Under the pieces are notes generated by a model. That model was not told where the DNA came from and did not search any database. It saw only the letters and a list, made by a program, of their open reading frames with translations. From CADEED01 sp963839685 (lineage in GTDB: Bacteria; Pseudomonadota; Gammaproteobacteria; Steroidobacterales; Steroidobacteraceae), in contig CAWIVS010000011.1 in the NCBI GenBank assembly GCA_963839685.1, positions 1,240,001 to 1,304,000 on the forward strand: 64,000 bases of DNA, written 5' to 3'. Below are positions 46,539-55,428 of the stretch, piece by piece. A program made the position numbers and the translations under genes. The stretch's first letter is position 1, and the number at the start of each line of letters is the position of its first letter.

Positions 46539-48218
46539 CTACCGCAGTTTTTCCATCAGCGCCTTGAAACGCGGCTCGTCGCGCAAGGTGTTGTAGTCGG
46601 GATCGTGTTCGATCCAGTCTCTCTTACCCCAGCCTTTACCGAAGATTCGCTCGAGCCGGTCGAGAGCTGCGTCCTTGAGTCCCTGCCGCGCATGGATCGT
46701 CGCCGAGTTGATGACCACCCCCATATCATCGGGAAACAATTCCTCGGCGCGCGACGCCCACTCAAGTGCGCGCTGCTCCTGGCCGTCCAAGAACAGCGCG
46801 CTTGAACCCAGTGACAATACGCGCGCGTCGTGCGGGTTGACCTCCAAGAGCCGCTCGGCACGGCGCACCGACTCGCGGTTCACGACGCGCGCCTCTTCGA
46901 AGCGGCCGAGTGTGCGCATTGACTGAGCCTCGAAATACGGGCACTGGAAGTCCTCGCGGCGGACCGTGCCACCCCGATGCCACAACTCAATGGACTTTTC
47001 GATTTCGCCGGCGGCGAACGCCGCGCGGCCATAGTAGTAATAGGTGTCGAACAGGTTTGGATTGATGCGCGCGGCGGCGTCGAAGTGTGTGCACGCCTCT
47101 TCGTAACGTCGCATGTTCGAAAGGGTGTAGCCGCGTGCCAATTGCGCATCGGCGAGCTCGGGCGCCAGCTCCATGGCGATCCGGCTGGCACGATCCGCGG
47201 ATTGAAGGTCTTCTTCCTTTGAACCCCACCATTCGTAGAGCAGGGCGTGCAGCGTCGCCAGACCGGCCCAGGCCGGGGCGTATTGCGCGTCGAGTGCGAT
47301 TGCATGCTCGAACAGTTCCCTCGCCTCGTCCATGTGCGGTTGCTGGAGGGCGTGCATGCGCTGGCGGCCACGCAGGAAACACTCATAGGTGTCGATGGCA
47401 GTGGTTTGGCGGCGCAGCGCGCGACGTTCCTGTGCGTTGAGCGCGTCACCACGCAGCAGGCGTGCGACGGTCGAAGCGATTTCGTCCTGTACCGCGAAAA
47501 CGTCCGAGGCCGAGCGTTCGAACTTCTCCGACCACTTGTGGTAACCGGTCGCAATGTCGATGAGCTGCACAGTGATCCGGAGCCGATCGCCGGATTTGCG
47601 CACGCTGCCCTCAAGCAAGGAACCGACGCTTAGCTTGCGCCCGATCTCGGCCAGGTCATGCGATCCGCGAAACTGGAACGCCGAGGTGCGTGCCGCCACG
47701 CGCAGGCCCTCGACATGTGTCAATGCGTCGATGAGCTCTTCGGCGAGTCCCTCGCATAGATAGTCCTGGTCGCGCTTTGGGCTCATGTCGGCGAACGGCA
47801 ATACGGCGATCGTGGTTGCATCGTTTGGCGCAACGGCATCCGCTGCGTGTGCGTCGGCCGATGCGACTCCCGACACCGGCAATGCAACCACCCTTACTTG
47901 CGCAATGAATTGATACCCGCGTCCAGGAACTGTGGTGATCAAACTATGAGTGCCGGCGGTTTCGCCGAAGGCGCGGCGCAAGGCAAAAATGCATTGCGCA
48001 AGATTTCCTTCCTCGACGACCGATTTTGGCCAGACGGCCTCCATAAGCACGGATTTCTCGAGCATCTGCCCCGGCCGTTCGACCATGAACAGCAGCACGT
48101 CGAAGGCGCGCGAGGGCAAGGTAATAAGTGCCCCATTCACGCCGCTCAGCTGACGCTTTGCAGCATCCAGGCGGAAGCCTTCGAATTCGTAGCTATTGGC
48201 TTCGGTCGCGCGATTCAC
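46539..48218 (-). CDS. Winged-helix/TolB-like/TPR transcription regulator 1
   Basis: About 559 residues from GTG 48218, which has GGAG about 13 nt upstream. Order: OmpR/CadC-type winged helix (FEGFRLDAAKRQLSG, then SRAFDVLLFMVERPGQMLEKSVLMEAVWP and VPGRGYQFIAQV, about residues 10-110), a TolB-like/FlgO-type domain (TIAVLPFADMSPKRDQDYLCEGLAEELIDAL) and several TPR units up to the end (AWAGLATLHALLYEWW, FDTYYYYGRAAFAAGEIEKSIELWHRGG). No membrane helix is evident. It probably binds DNA next to its own start. It is convergent with clpB and head-to-tail with regulator 2. The frame is intact. Confidence 0.88.
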   Translation of the reverse strand: MNRATEANSYEFEGFRLDAAKRQLSGVNGALITLPSRAFDVLLFMVERPGQMLEKSVLMEAVWPKSVVEEGNLAQCIFALRRAFGETAGTHSLITTVPGRGYQFIAQVRVVALPVSGVASADAHAADAVAPNDATTIAVLPFADMSPKRDQDYLCEGLAEELIDALTHVEGLRVAARTSAFQFRGSHDLAEIGRKLSVGSLLEGSVRKSGDRLRITVQLIDIATGYHKWSEKFERSASDVFAVQDEIASTVARLLRGDALNAQERRALRRQTTAIDTYECFLRGRQRMHALQQPHMDEARELFEHAIALDAQYAPAWAGLATLHALLYEWWGSKEEDLQSADRASRIAMELAPELADAQLARGYTLSNMRRYEEACTHFDAAARINPNLFDTYYYYGRAAFAAGEIEKSIELWHRGGTVRREDFQCPYFEAQSMRTLGRFEEARVVNRESVRRAERLLEVNPHDARVLSLGSSALFLDGQEQRALEWASRAEELFPDDMGVVINSATIHARQGLKDAALDRLERIFGKGWGKRDWIEHDPDYNTLRDEPRFKALMEKLR

Positions 48219-48247
48219 AACGAGGATAAGTCTCCGCAAAGAACGAC

Positions 48248-48261
48248 GCCGACTGTACTCC
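48248..48261. promoter_or_regulatory. Conserved motif before regulator 1
   Basis: GCCGACTGTACTCC, identical to 50741-50754 and one base different from 51532-51545. It lies 30 nt upstream of the GTG start of regulator 1. Confidence 0.55.
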
Positions 48262-48359
48262 GACGCCCAGCACCCGAGAACCGGGAGCGGCGCACCCCCC
48301 ACCACTGTTGGCAACTATCGCTTGCTGTGCCCAGGGATCGAGGAAGCAAAGATCTCTTA

Positions 48360-50677
48360 TTAGTGCAGTGATGCCACGGCTGGCGTCGCGCTGATCCCGG
48401 GAACGGGAACCCGCATCGAGGACTTTGGCACGATCCTGCGCCATTCGGCGCGGCGCTCCTCGAGCACGTCGAGCAGCGCGACCACCTCGGGATCTTTGAG
48501 GTAAGGCTGGATCATCGGCTCGTGCCGCACGAACGCGAATTGCATGGATCGCGTCTTCGCGAGGGCGGCCAGATGAGCAACCAGCGCATCCCGGTCGCCG
48601 GTCGCGGCGGCCATGCGCGCAAGCGCGCCGTCGAATAGTCCTGCGGTAACCGGCGGCGCGTTTTGCAGGTTGAATACGCGGCTCATCTCGGCGACGCGCG
48701 CCAAGTTGCCCTGCTGCCGCAGGCACCAGACGAAAATGTCGGCGTCCTGGGGATTGTGAAACAGGTCGAGCGCGCCCTCGGGCCGACTCAAGGCAGGGCG
48801 CGCCTGCGCGATCGACCGCAATGCGCCGGCGCAATCGCCGGTGAAATACTGAAGTTGACCCTGGGCGAGCTGGGCAAATCGGTCCTCGGGCATCCGCGCC
48901 AGGGCTTCTTTCACCGCGTTGCGAGCGGCCGGGACATCGCCGGCGTGCAACTGGATGCGCGCAATGTTGAACAACCCCGCCACGTTGCGAGGATTCAGTT
49001 TCGAGCACATTTGCGCGTGGTACATCGCGGCGTCGTAGACACCGCCCAGGAATTTATAGTCAGCGGCAAGGTAGCAGTGGTTTGGCTGATTCGTGGGATC
49101 GACCTCGATCGCGCGTGCCACGAACCTGTCCCAGTCGAGCGCACGGCCTTCATTAGAAGCAAGCCATGCGCGGATCTGGCTCGATTGCGGGTCGTGCGGA
49201 AGCAAGCGCTCCAGCTCGTCCGTGCGATCGAGGAGACGTTGCCGGGCGCCGGCGAATTCATAACCAAACCATGCAGCCTTCCAGAGGGCCGCCGGCGAGA
49301 GCGGATCCGAGGCGTAGGCGCGCTCGAAGATCTGCAGCGCCTCGTCGCGTCGCGCCAGCGCCAGGTAGGTGTGGCCGAGCCGGAGCATGGGTTCGATTTC
49401 GGTCGGGTTTGCCGCGACCGCACGTTCCAGATCACTCGCCACAACCGCGATGGGAGCGTCGTCCCCTGCGACAAACATCAACCTGACCCACCACAAGTCG
49501 CCGATCGTAGGGTCGAGATTCATCGCCTTGTCCAGTGCGGCTGAGGCCAGTGACTTGCTCTGCGCGACGTCGCCGATCGCGAGCTGCGCTGACAATTGAT
49601 ACGTACGCGCCAGCATCGCGTATGCCTTGGCGAACTGCGGGTCGCGCTCCACGGCGCGCAGGAACTCGGTTCGCGCCGACAGAGGGTCCCTATCAATCCA
49701 GCGCGTGAACAGGTACACGCCGCGCAGGTAGGCGCGGTAGGCCTCCGCATCGCGCGTGAGAACCGCGTCGAATGCGACGGGCTTCGATGCTTCCTGGTAG
49801 AGCTGCATCAGGGGCGCGAGTGCCGCGACCACTTCACGCGCAATGGAACCCTGGATGTCGAGCACGTCGTCGAACTTGCGGTCGTAGGTTTCGGCCCAGA
49901 GGCTCACGCCGTCCTTCGTTCGGGTGAGCTGCGCCGAAATCCGGATGCGATCGCCCTCCTTGCGAACACTGCCTTCGAGAATGGTCGCGACGCGCAGCTT
50001 CTTCGCCGATCGATTGCGCGATCGTCGCCCTTGCCCTTGAAGGCGAAGGACGAGCGCCTGCCGATCACGTCCAGTCCGCCGACCTTCGACAAACTACTCA
50101 TGAGTTCTTCGGCGATGCCGTCCGCAAAATATTCCATGTCCTTGCCGGGACTCAAATCGGCGAACGGCAGCACCGCGACGCTGGCCGGCGCGGGCGGCGT
50201 GAGCGACATCGGATGGCTCTGGCGGGTGTGGCTGCGGGCCAGAACCGGAAGGCGACCAGCAGCGCGACGCCAGCGCCAGGCGACGCCCGCGTAGCAGCAG
50301 CCACGGGAGCGGGGCCGCGCAATTGCCGGTGGCGCAAGTGCCGGAGGCGCCTCGCGCACCTGCGCCACGAATTGATAGCCGCGTCCCGGCACCGTGGCGA
50401 TGAAGCGAGGCTCGGTCGCGGTGTCTCCGAACGCCCGACGCAACGCGAAGATGCACTGACTGAGATTGCCTTCTTCGACGACGGTATCCGGCCAGACGGC
50501 TTTCAGCAGCCTGCCCTTGTCGAGCAGCTCGCCGGGGTGGGCGACCATGTAGAGCAGCACGTCGAACGCGCGCGACGGCACTTCGACGACGCCATCCGGT
50601 CCGCTGAGCTGCCGCTTCGCAGCATCGAGATGAAAGCCCCCGAACTCGAAGATTCGCGTCTCGACGGAGTTGTCCAT
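48360..50677 (-). CDS. Winged-helix/TolB-like/TPR transcription regulator 2 (frameshifted)
   Basis: About 770 residues. From ATG 50677: winged helix (FEFGGFHLDAAKRQLSG, SRAFDVLLYMVAHPGELLDKGRLLKAVWPD, VPGRGYQFVAQV), a scrambled stretch near 50210-50330 that in one frame gives a hydrophobic segment GVALLVAFRFW, a TolB-like domain (VAVLPFADLSPGKDMEYFADGIAEELMSSL) and, after a shift near 50010, SLWAETYDRKFDDVLDIQGSIAREVV and a long TPR region. The order is the same as in regulator 1, so the two are paralogues; sequence similarity in the winged helix is high. It is divergent from the DUF4329 gene at 50813. The shift positions may be sequencing errors. Confidence 0.85.
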
Positions 50678-50740
50678 ACCGGAGAATAAATCTCCGCGAA
50701 GAACGAAAAATCGCCTGACAAAGAGGGCAAATCCCGTGAA

Positions 50741-50754
50741 GCCGACTGTACTCC
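50741..50754. promoter_or_regulatory. Conserved motif before regulator 2 and DUF4329 gene 1
   Basis: GCCGACTGTACTCC in the 135-bp divergent gap. The flanking AAATCTCCGCGAAGAACGA is also shared with the region before regulator 1. It is a candidate operator for the regulators. Confidence 0.6.
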
Positions 50755-50812
50755 CGCTCGCCGCTCCCGAAAACGGCGCGCGAGGCCATCAGGCAACGAC
50801 CGGGAGTTCGAC

Positions 50813-51391
50813 ATGTCAGGCACCTATGCGTTCCGCGTATTCGGACTGGCTTGGATACTGGTGGCGGCGAGTCTTTCGGCCAGGGCGGGCGACGCGACTC
50901 CAGCGGCGTGCTTCGAAGACGAAGTGCTGTTCCACGTTCGCGCGCAATTCGCGCTCTACGGTCCACGATCGTCGCAATACGAGTACTTCGGTTTCATCTA
51001 TCGAAAGGACGGACGAGTCGACAGTGCGGTGACGCGCGGCTCCAGCTGTCGCGATCAAACGGAGTGCGTCGTGAATACCGGGTTCGCGCGGGCGCGCATC
51101 CCCAAGGGGGCCAAGGTGCTCGGGGAGTGGCACACGCATCCGAATTTCCATGAGTCGGACGCGTTGTCGATGGAAGATGTCCGTGGCGCGCAGGCGAACC
51201 GGCACATCCGTTGTTACACCGCCTTCTATAGCAGCCACGACGGCGACACCTACCGCTGGAATCTCGACGCGCCGACGGTGGCTGCCGCGATGGCGTCGCG
51301 AACGCGCATTGGCAACTATCGCGCCGTGCCCGGCGATCGCATCCGCGCCAAGGCTAACGGCGACGGGCTGGAATTCAGCAAGGATCGCTAG
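50813..51391 (+). CDS. Secreted DUF4329 (JAMM-like) protein 1 with a ClpB-like C-terminus
   Basis: 192 residues. A signal peptide (WILVAASLSARAGDA) precedes a DUF4329 domain: QYEYFGFIYRKDGRVDSAVTRG, then GEWHTHPNFHESDALSMEDVRGA, where HTH, Ser and Asp fit the JAMM metallopeptidase pattern H-x-H...S..D. It is therefore possibly a zinc isopeptidase-like enzyme in the periplasm or outside the cell; catalysis is not shown. The last 21 residues (VPGDRIRAKANGDGLEFSKDR) match the end of ClpB at 18 positions. GGGAG is 7 nt from ATG 50813. It is divergent from regulator 2. Confidence 0.8.
   Translation: MSGTYAFRVFGLAWILVAASLSARAGDATPAACFEDEVLFHVRAQFALYGPRSSQYEYFGFIYRKDGRVDSAVTRGSSCRDQTECVVNTGFARARIPKGAKVLGEWHTHPNFHESDALSMEDVRGAQANRHIRCYTAFYSSHDGDTYRWNLDAPTVAAAMASRTRIGNYRAVPGDRIRAKANGDGLEFSKDR
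51326..51391 (+). repeat. Copy of the clpB 3' end (66 bp) in DUF4329 gene 1
   Basis: 56 of 66 bases match clpB 46441-46506 in the same frame, including the stop codon position (TGA in clpB, TAG here). Most differences are synonymous or conservative. Confidence 0.85.
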
Positions 51392-51401
51392 TCAGTGGCA
51401 G

Positions 51402-51521
51402 ATCGAAGGCCCGGGATGGCAGATCGATGGGCTCGCCATCGATGTTGAGCAACTGCCGCTGTGCAACATTCAGCCGGAACCCACCAAATTCGAAGGTCCG
51501 CGCTTCAGTTGCGGTGCTCAA
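51402..51521 (-). pseudogene. Remnant of a third winged-helix regulator gene
   Basis: On the minus strand 40 codons read FEFGGFRLNVAQRQL and LPSRAFD, the first part of the winged helix of regulators 1 and 2. The similarity ends at SRAFD, about 10 nt from the stop of DUF4329 gene 1. The rest of the gene is gone. The motif at 51532-51545 stands in its upstream region as in the complete copies. Confidence 0.78.
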
Positions 51522-51531
51522 GTCACGTGGC

Positions 51532-51545
51532 GCCGACCGTACTCC
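51532..51545. promoter_or_regulatory. Conserved motif before DUF4329 gene 2
   Basis: GCCGACCGTACTCC, one mismatch to the copies at 48248 and 50741. It lies in the gap between the regulator remnant and DUF4329 gene 2. Confidence 0.5.
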
Positions 51546-51605
51546 CAGGCCGTGCTTCCGCAACCGAAACGCGACCCACTGCGTCTAAAGCCTGGGGAGT
51601 TGGAT

Positions 51606-52286
51606 ATGAGTCTGAAGTCGGCATTGACGAGGCTCGCTGTCGGCCGGTGCTGCAGGGTAGTTTGCGTCCTGTGGGTGTTCTCGATGGCTACTGAGGCGCA
51701 GGAGGCGCCGGGCTACCGCACCGTCTCAGGGCGCGATTGTTTGCTGGACGACATCGATGCACACGTCATCGCTCAATTCGCAAGGTACGGGCCACTGTCG
51801 AAGAACCGCGAGTACTTCGGATTCATCTTTCTGTCAAAGGGCGAAATCGGCAGCGCGGTCACTCGTGGGGGCTGTTGCAAGGGCTCATGTGGTGTCAACA
51901 CCGCGGCGGCCGCGGAACAGATGCCGTCGACGGCAAAGCCGCTCGGAGAATGGCACACACATCCCCGCGACGGCGGAGGCGGGACTCTCTCCGCCGAGGA
52001 CGTGCGCGGGGCTTACAGCAACCGCCGTATCCGTTGCTACCGGGCCTATTACAGCCAGCCCGACGGCGACATCTATGCCTGGGACCCGCAACAGTCATTG
52101 GTGCCGGACGCCATGGCCTCGCGCTTCTACATCGGGAATTACGCGGCAGAGCGCCGCCTGGGTGCAGGCCGTCGCTATAATCCCGCCCGGGAAAATCCGG
52201 GAATCACATGCCTTTCTACGAATACGAATGCCCCCATTGCGGTTACGACGAAGAGGTACTGCAGAAGATCACTGACAAGCCGCTGA
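51606..52286 (+). CDS. Secreted DUF4329 (JAMM-like) protein 2, 3' end uncertain
   Basis: The open frame gives 226 residues. The N-terminus (LAVGRCCRVVCVLWVFSMATEAQEA) looks like a signal peptide. The DUF4329 core is close to that of protein 1: NREYFGFIFLSKGEIGSAVTRGG, GEWHTHPRDGGGGTLSAEDVRGAYSNRRIRCY, and IGNYAAE. It then runs for about 45 residues without similarity and into the start of fmdB, overlapping it by 79 bp, so the natural stop was probably lost or hidden by an indel near 52150-52200. The leader GGGGAGTTGGAT before ATG 51606 resembles the one of gene 1. It lacks the ClpB-like tail. Confidence 0.72.
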   Translation: MSLKSALTRLAVGRCCRVVCVLWVFSMATEAQEAPGYRTVSGRDCLLDDIDAHVIAQFARYGPLSKNREYFGFIFLSKGEIGSAVTRGGCCKGSCGVNTAAAAEQMPSTAKPLGEWHTHPRDGGGGTLSAEDVRGAYSNRRIRCYRAYYSQPDGDIYAWDPQQSLVPDAMASRFYIGNYAAERRLGAGRRYNPARENPGITCLSTNTNAPIAVTTKRYCRRSLTSR

Positions 52287-52669
52287 CCAAGTGTCCGAGT
52301 TGCGGCAAGAAAGGTCTGCGCAAGCTCATGTCCGCGCCGGTGTTCCGCCTCAAGGGCTCGGGCTGGTACGAAACCGATTTCAAGTCCGATAAGGAGAACA
52401 AGCGCAATCTGCGTCGGCGCCGACAAGGAAGAAGCGAAAAGCGAGGCCAAGGCGGACGCCAAGGCGGACGCCAAGCCGACGCCAAGGCCGATGCGAAGCC
52501 CGACAGCAAGACGGACAGCAAGCCGGAAGCCGCCAAGAGCGAGGCCGCCAAGCCTGAGACTGCCAAGCCTGCCGCGGAGAAGGCGAGCTCGAGTGCAAGC
52601 AAGTCGGCAGCGTCGCGTGCAAAACCCAGGCACAAAGCCAAGCGCACGGCGAAGCGTCCGCGCCGCTGA
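52208..52669 (+). CDS. FmdB-family zinc-ribbon protein with Lys/Ala/Asp-rich tail
   Basis: 153 residues. MPFYEYECPHCGYDEEVLQKI and TKCPSCGKKGLRKLMSAP give the four cysteines of an FmdB zinc ribbon (about residues 8-35), and VFRLKGSGWYETDFK is the normal continuation. The following tail is low-complexity; a pair of compensating shifts (near 52425 and 52474) changes ADKEEAKSEAKADAKADAK into an Arg/Gln-rich stretch, after which PDSKTDSKPEAAKSEAA and a basic end KPRHKAKRTAKRPRR follow. In many bacteria fmdB lies just upstream of aspS; here it is about 4 kb upstream. The family is a putative regulator of unknown target. Confidence 0.88.
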   Translation: MPFYEYECPHCGYDEEVLQKITDKPLTKCPSCGKKGLRKLMSAPVFRLKGSGWYETDFKSDKENKRNLRRRRQGRSEKRGQGGRQGGRQADAKADAKPDSKTDSKPEAAKSEAAKPETAKPAAEKASSSASKSAASRAKPRHKAKRTAKRPRR

Positions 52670-52676
52670 TCCCGCC

Positions 52677-54065
52677 ATGAATTACGCGCGGCGCCCCGGA
52701 ATCAACAGCGAAGCGCTCCGCCGGCTCGCGGCGCGCGAGAGCGAGCGGTTTACCGCAACGCATAAGGAGTCGGCGCGCCTGGCCACGGCCAGCTCGGCGC
52801 ACTGGCTCAACGGCGTACCCATGCACTGGATGCGCGACTGGAGCACGCCGCATACCCTGTTCGTGCGCAGCGCGCGCGGCGTCGACCTCGAGGACGTCGA
52901 CGGCAATCGCTACATCGATTTCTGCTTCGGCGATACCGGCGCCATGTTTGGTCACTCGCCGCCCGCCATCGCACGCGCCCTGGCCGAGGCTGGCGCGGCG
53001 GGAATCACCTCGATGTTGCCCGCGGAGCGGGTGGCCCGCGTGGGTGAAAAACTGGCAAAGATGTTTGGTCTGCCGTTCTGGCAGGTGACTCAGACCGCCA
53101 CCGATGCCAATCGCGCGGCGCTGCGCTGGGCGCGCGCCATCACGGGGCGGCAGCGCATCCTGGTGTTCGATGGCTGTTATCACGGCACCGTCGAAGAGAC
53201 CATGGTGCGCGCCCTGCCCGAGCTGAAAGACAAGGGCGGCACGCGCGCGCGGGCCGGGCTCATCGGCATGAGTCACGATGTCAGCGCCAGTAGCGACGCC
53301 GTGCCCTTTAACGACGGCGCGGCGCTGGAGCGCGTGCTCGCGCGCGGCCGCACCGCAGCGGTGATCGCCGAGCCGGTGATGACCAACATCGGCATGGTGC
53401 TGCCGGAAGAAGGTTTCCTGCGTTCGATGCGCGATCTCACGCGTCGCCATGGCACGCTGCTGATCATCGACGAGACACACACCCTGTCGAGCGCACACGG
53501 CGGCTACGCGCGCGCCCGCAATCTCGAACCGGACCTGTGGGTGTGCGGCAAGGCCATTGCCGGTGGCATGCCCTGCGCGGTGTTCGGCTTCACCACCGAG
53601 ATCGAGGCCGGCATGCGGCGCGTGCAGCAGGAACGCGCCGGCGGGCACTCGGGCATGGGCACCACGCTGTCGGCCAATGCGCTGGCGCTCGCCTGCCTCG
53701 AGGCATGTCTCGACGAGCTGATGACGCCGGCTAACTACCAGCGCATGCACGAGACCGCCGCCTACCTGTCGGAGGGGCTGGGGCGCCTGTTCGCCGGCGA
53801 GTCGCTGCCCTGGCACGTGGCGCGGGTCGGCGCGCGGCTCGAATTCGGCTTTGGCAAGCCGCCGCGCACCGGCGCCGAATCAGAGCGCGAGGCCTGGCCC
53901 GAGCTCGAGCACGCCATCCACCTCTACCTGCTGAACCGCGGTGTGCTGCTCACGCCGTTCCACAACATGATGTTGTGCTCGCCGGTGACCACCACCGCGC
54001 ACGCGGACCGGCTGCTCGAGCACCTCAAGGCATTCCTGGTCGAAGTGGCGGCAGGCCGTGAATGA
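52677..54065 (+). CDS. Class-III PLP-dependent aminotransferase
   Basis: 462 residues from ATG 52677. Fold-type I aminotransferase features: FVRSARGVDLEDVDGNRYIDFCFGDTGAMFGHSPPAI, the FDGCYHGTVEETMV segment, LLIIDETHTLSSAHGG and the PLP-binding Lys in LWVCGKAIAGGMPCAVFG (about residue 291). Its 3' end overlaps the glutamine-synthetase-like gene by 8 nt, so the two enzymes should work in one pathway, probably transfer of amino groups from a polyamine or diamine. The substrate cannot be read from the sequence; a glutamate-1-semialdehyde-like or taurine/diamine transaminase would also fit. Confidence 0.86.
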   Translation: MNYARRPGINSEALRRLAARESERFTATHKESARLATASSAHWLNGVPMHWMRDWSTPHTLFVRSARGVDLEDVDGNRYIDFCFGDTGAMFGHSPPAIARALAEAGAAGITSMLPAERVARVGEKLAKMFGLPFWQVTQTATDANRAALRWARAITGRQRILVFDGCYHGTVEETMVRALPELKDKGGTRARAGLIGMSHDVSASSDAVPFNDGAALERVLARGRTAAVIAEPVMTNIGMVLPEEGFLRSMRDLTRRHGTLLIIDETHTLSSAHGGYARARNLEPDLWVCGKAIAGGMPCAVFGFTTEIEAGMRRVQQERAGGHSGMGTTLSANALALACLEACLDELMTPANYQRMHETAAYLSEGLGRLFAGESLPWHVARVGARLEFGFGKPPRTGAESEREAWPELEHAIHLYLLNRGVLLTPFHNMMLCSPVTTTAHADRLLEHLKAFLVEVAAGRE

Positions 54066-55428
54066 GCGCATCGGCATCGCCGCGCGAGCGGAGCTCGAGG
54101 CATTTCTCGCGCAGCATCCGGACGTGCAAGCCGTGCAGATCATGCTCACGGATCCCTCGGGCGTGTTGCGCGGCAAATCGGTGCAGCGCGAAGAACTGGC
54201 ACGCATCTTCGACTCGGGCCGGCAGGTGGCCGGATCGATACTCGGACTGGACATCACCGGCCAGGATGTCGAAAACACCGGGCTGGTATGGGAAACCGGC
54301 GACGCCGACATGACGGCGCGCCCGCTCGCCGGCTCACTGGTGCGCGCGCCGTGGATTGCCGCACCCACCGGACAGCTCATGCTCACCATGTTCGACGGAC
54401 GCGGCGCGCCCGCCGCGGCCGACCCGCGCCATGCCCTGGTGCGCGTACTGGATTCGTTCGCGGGCCAGGGGCTCACACCGGTAGTGGCCTGCGAGATCGA
54501 GTTCTATCTACTCAAGGAAGAGGCGGAAGGCCGACTGGTGCCGGCGGGCGGCGGCCGGCTCGGCGAGCGGCAGAAAATCGATGCGTACAGCCTGCAGCGG
54601 CTCGATGACCTCGCGCCGGTATTCGACGAGGTCTACCGCGCGGCCACCGCGCAAGGACTTCCCGCCGAGACGCTGATGTCGGAGTACTCGCCGGGTCAGT
54701 TCGAAATCACGCTGCATCATCGCGACGACGCGCTGCGCGCCGTGGACGAGGCGGTCATGTTCAAGCGCGCGATACGCGGCGCCGCCCAGAAACACGGCCT
54801 GGTCGCCTGCTTCATGGCCAAGCCGTTCACGGCCCGCGCCGGCAGCGGCCTGCACGTGCACGTGAGCGTGAACGACGCGCGCGGCACAAATCTGTTCGCC
54901 AGCGACGATCCGGCGGGCACACCCGCGCTGCGCCACGCGATCGGCGGCCTGCAGCAGACGATGGCGGAATCGATGGCGATTTTTGCGCCGAACGCGAACT
55001 CGTACCGACGCTTCGTGAGCGAAAGTTATGCACCGGTCGCGCCGATCTGGGGCGTCAACAATCGCACGGTGAGCCTGCGCGTGCCGGCGGGGCCACCGGT
55101 GTCGCGACACGTGGAGCATCGCATCGCCGGCGCGGATGCGAACCTGTACCTGGCGGTCGCCACGGTGCTCGGTGGCACCGCGCTCGGTATCACTCAACAC
55201 ACGGATCCCGGGCCGCCGATCACCGGCAACGGCTACGCGCAGCCCATGAAACAGACACTGCCACGCAGCTGGCGCGAGGCGCTGGATTTTGCGGAACGTT
55301 CCGATTTCCTCGCGGCGACGCTCGGGCGCGAGTTCCTCAAGATCTTCCTGGCGATCAAGGAACAGGAATGCGCGCGCTTTTCCGCCGAGGTCAGTGAACT
55401 CGACTACGCCTGGTACCTGCGCAATTAA
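54058..55428 (+). CDS. Glutamine-synthetase-like gamma-glutamyl ligase (PuuA/SpuI type)
   Basis: 456 residues from GTG 54058. The GlnA fold is clear: CEIEFYLL, SGLHVHVSVND, SYRRFVSESYAPVAPIWGVNNRTVSLRVP and HRIAGADANLYLAVATVLGG. The length and the order of motifs are those of gamma-glutamylpolyamine synthetases, which use glutamate, ATP and putrescine or another amine. It ends at TAA 55426-55428 within a long palindrome. With the aminotransferase upstream it suggests polyamine breakdown, but the other enzymes of the pathway (PuuB, PuuC, PuuD) are not in this window, so the substrate remains open. Confidence 0.85.
   Translation: MNERIGIAARAELEAFLAQHPDVQAVQIMLTDPSGVLRGKSVQREELARIFDSGRQVAGSILGLDITGQDVENTGLVWETGDADMTARPLAGSLVRAPWIAAPTGQLMLTMFDGRGAPAAADPRHALVRVLDSFAGQGLTPVVACEIEFYLLKEEAEGRLVPAGGGRLGERQKIDAYSLQRLDDLAPVFDEVYRAATAQGLPAETLMSEYSPGQFEITLHHRDDALRAVDEAVMFKRAIRGAAQKHGLVACFMAKPFTARAGSGLHVHVSVNDARGTNLFASDDPAGTPALRHAIGGLQQTMAESMAIFAPNANSYRRFVSESYAPVAPIWGVNNRTVSLRVPAGPPVSRHVEHRIAGADANLYLAVATVLGGTALGITQHTDPGPPITGNGYAQPMKQTLPRSWREALDFAERSDFLAATLGREFLKIFLAIKEQECARFSAEVSELDYAWYLRN

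Noticed and set aside
46441..51391. Integrative island with att sites at the clpB end
   Set aside because: The 66-bp match would fit attL/attR, but no integrase, relaxase or phage gene lies between the copies and 10 of 66 bases differ. I report the duplication but do not call an island.
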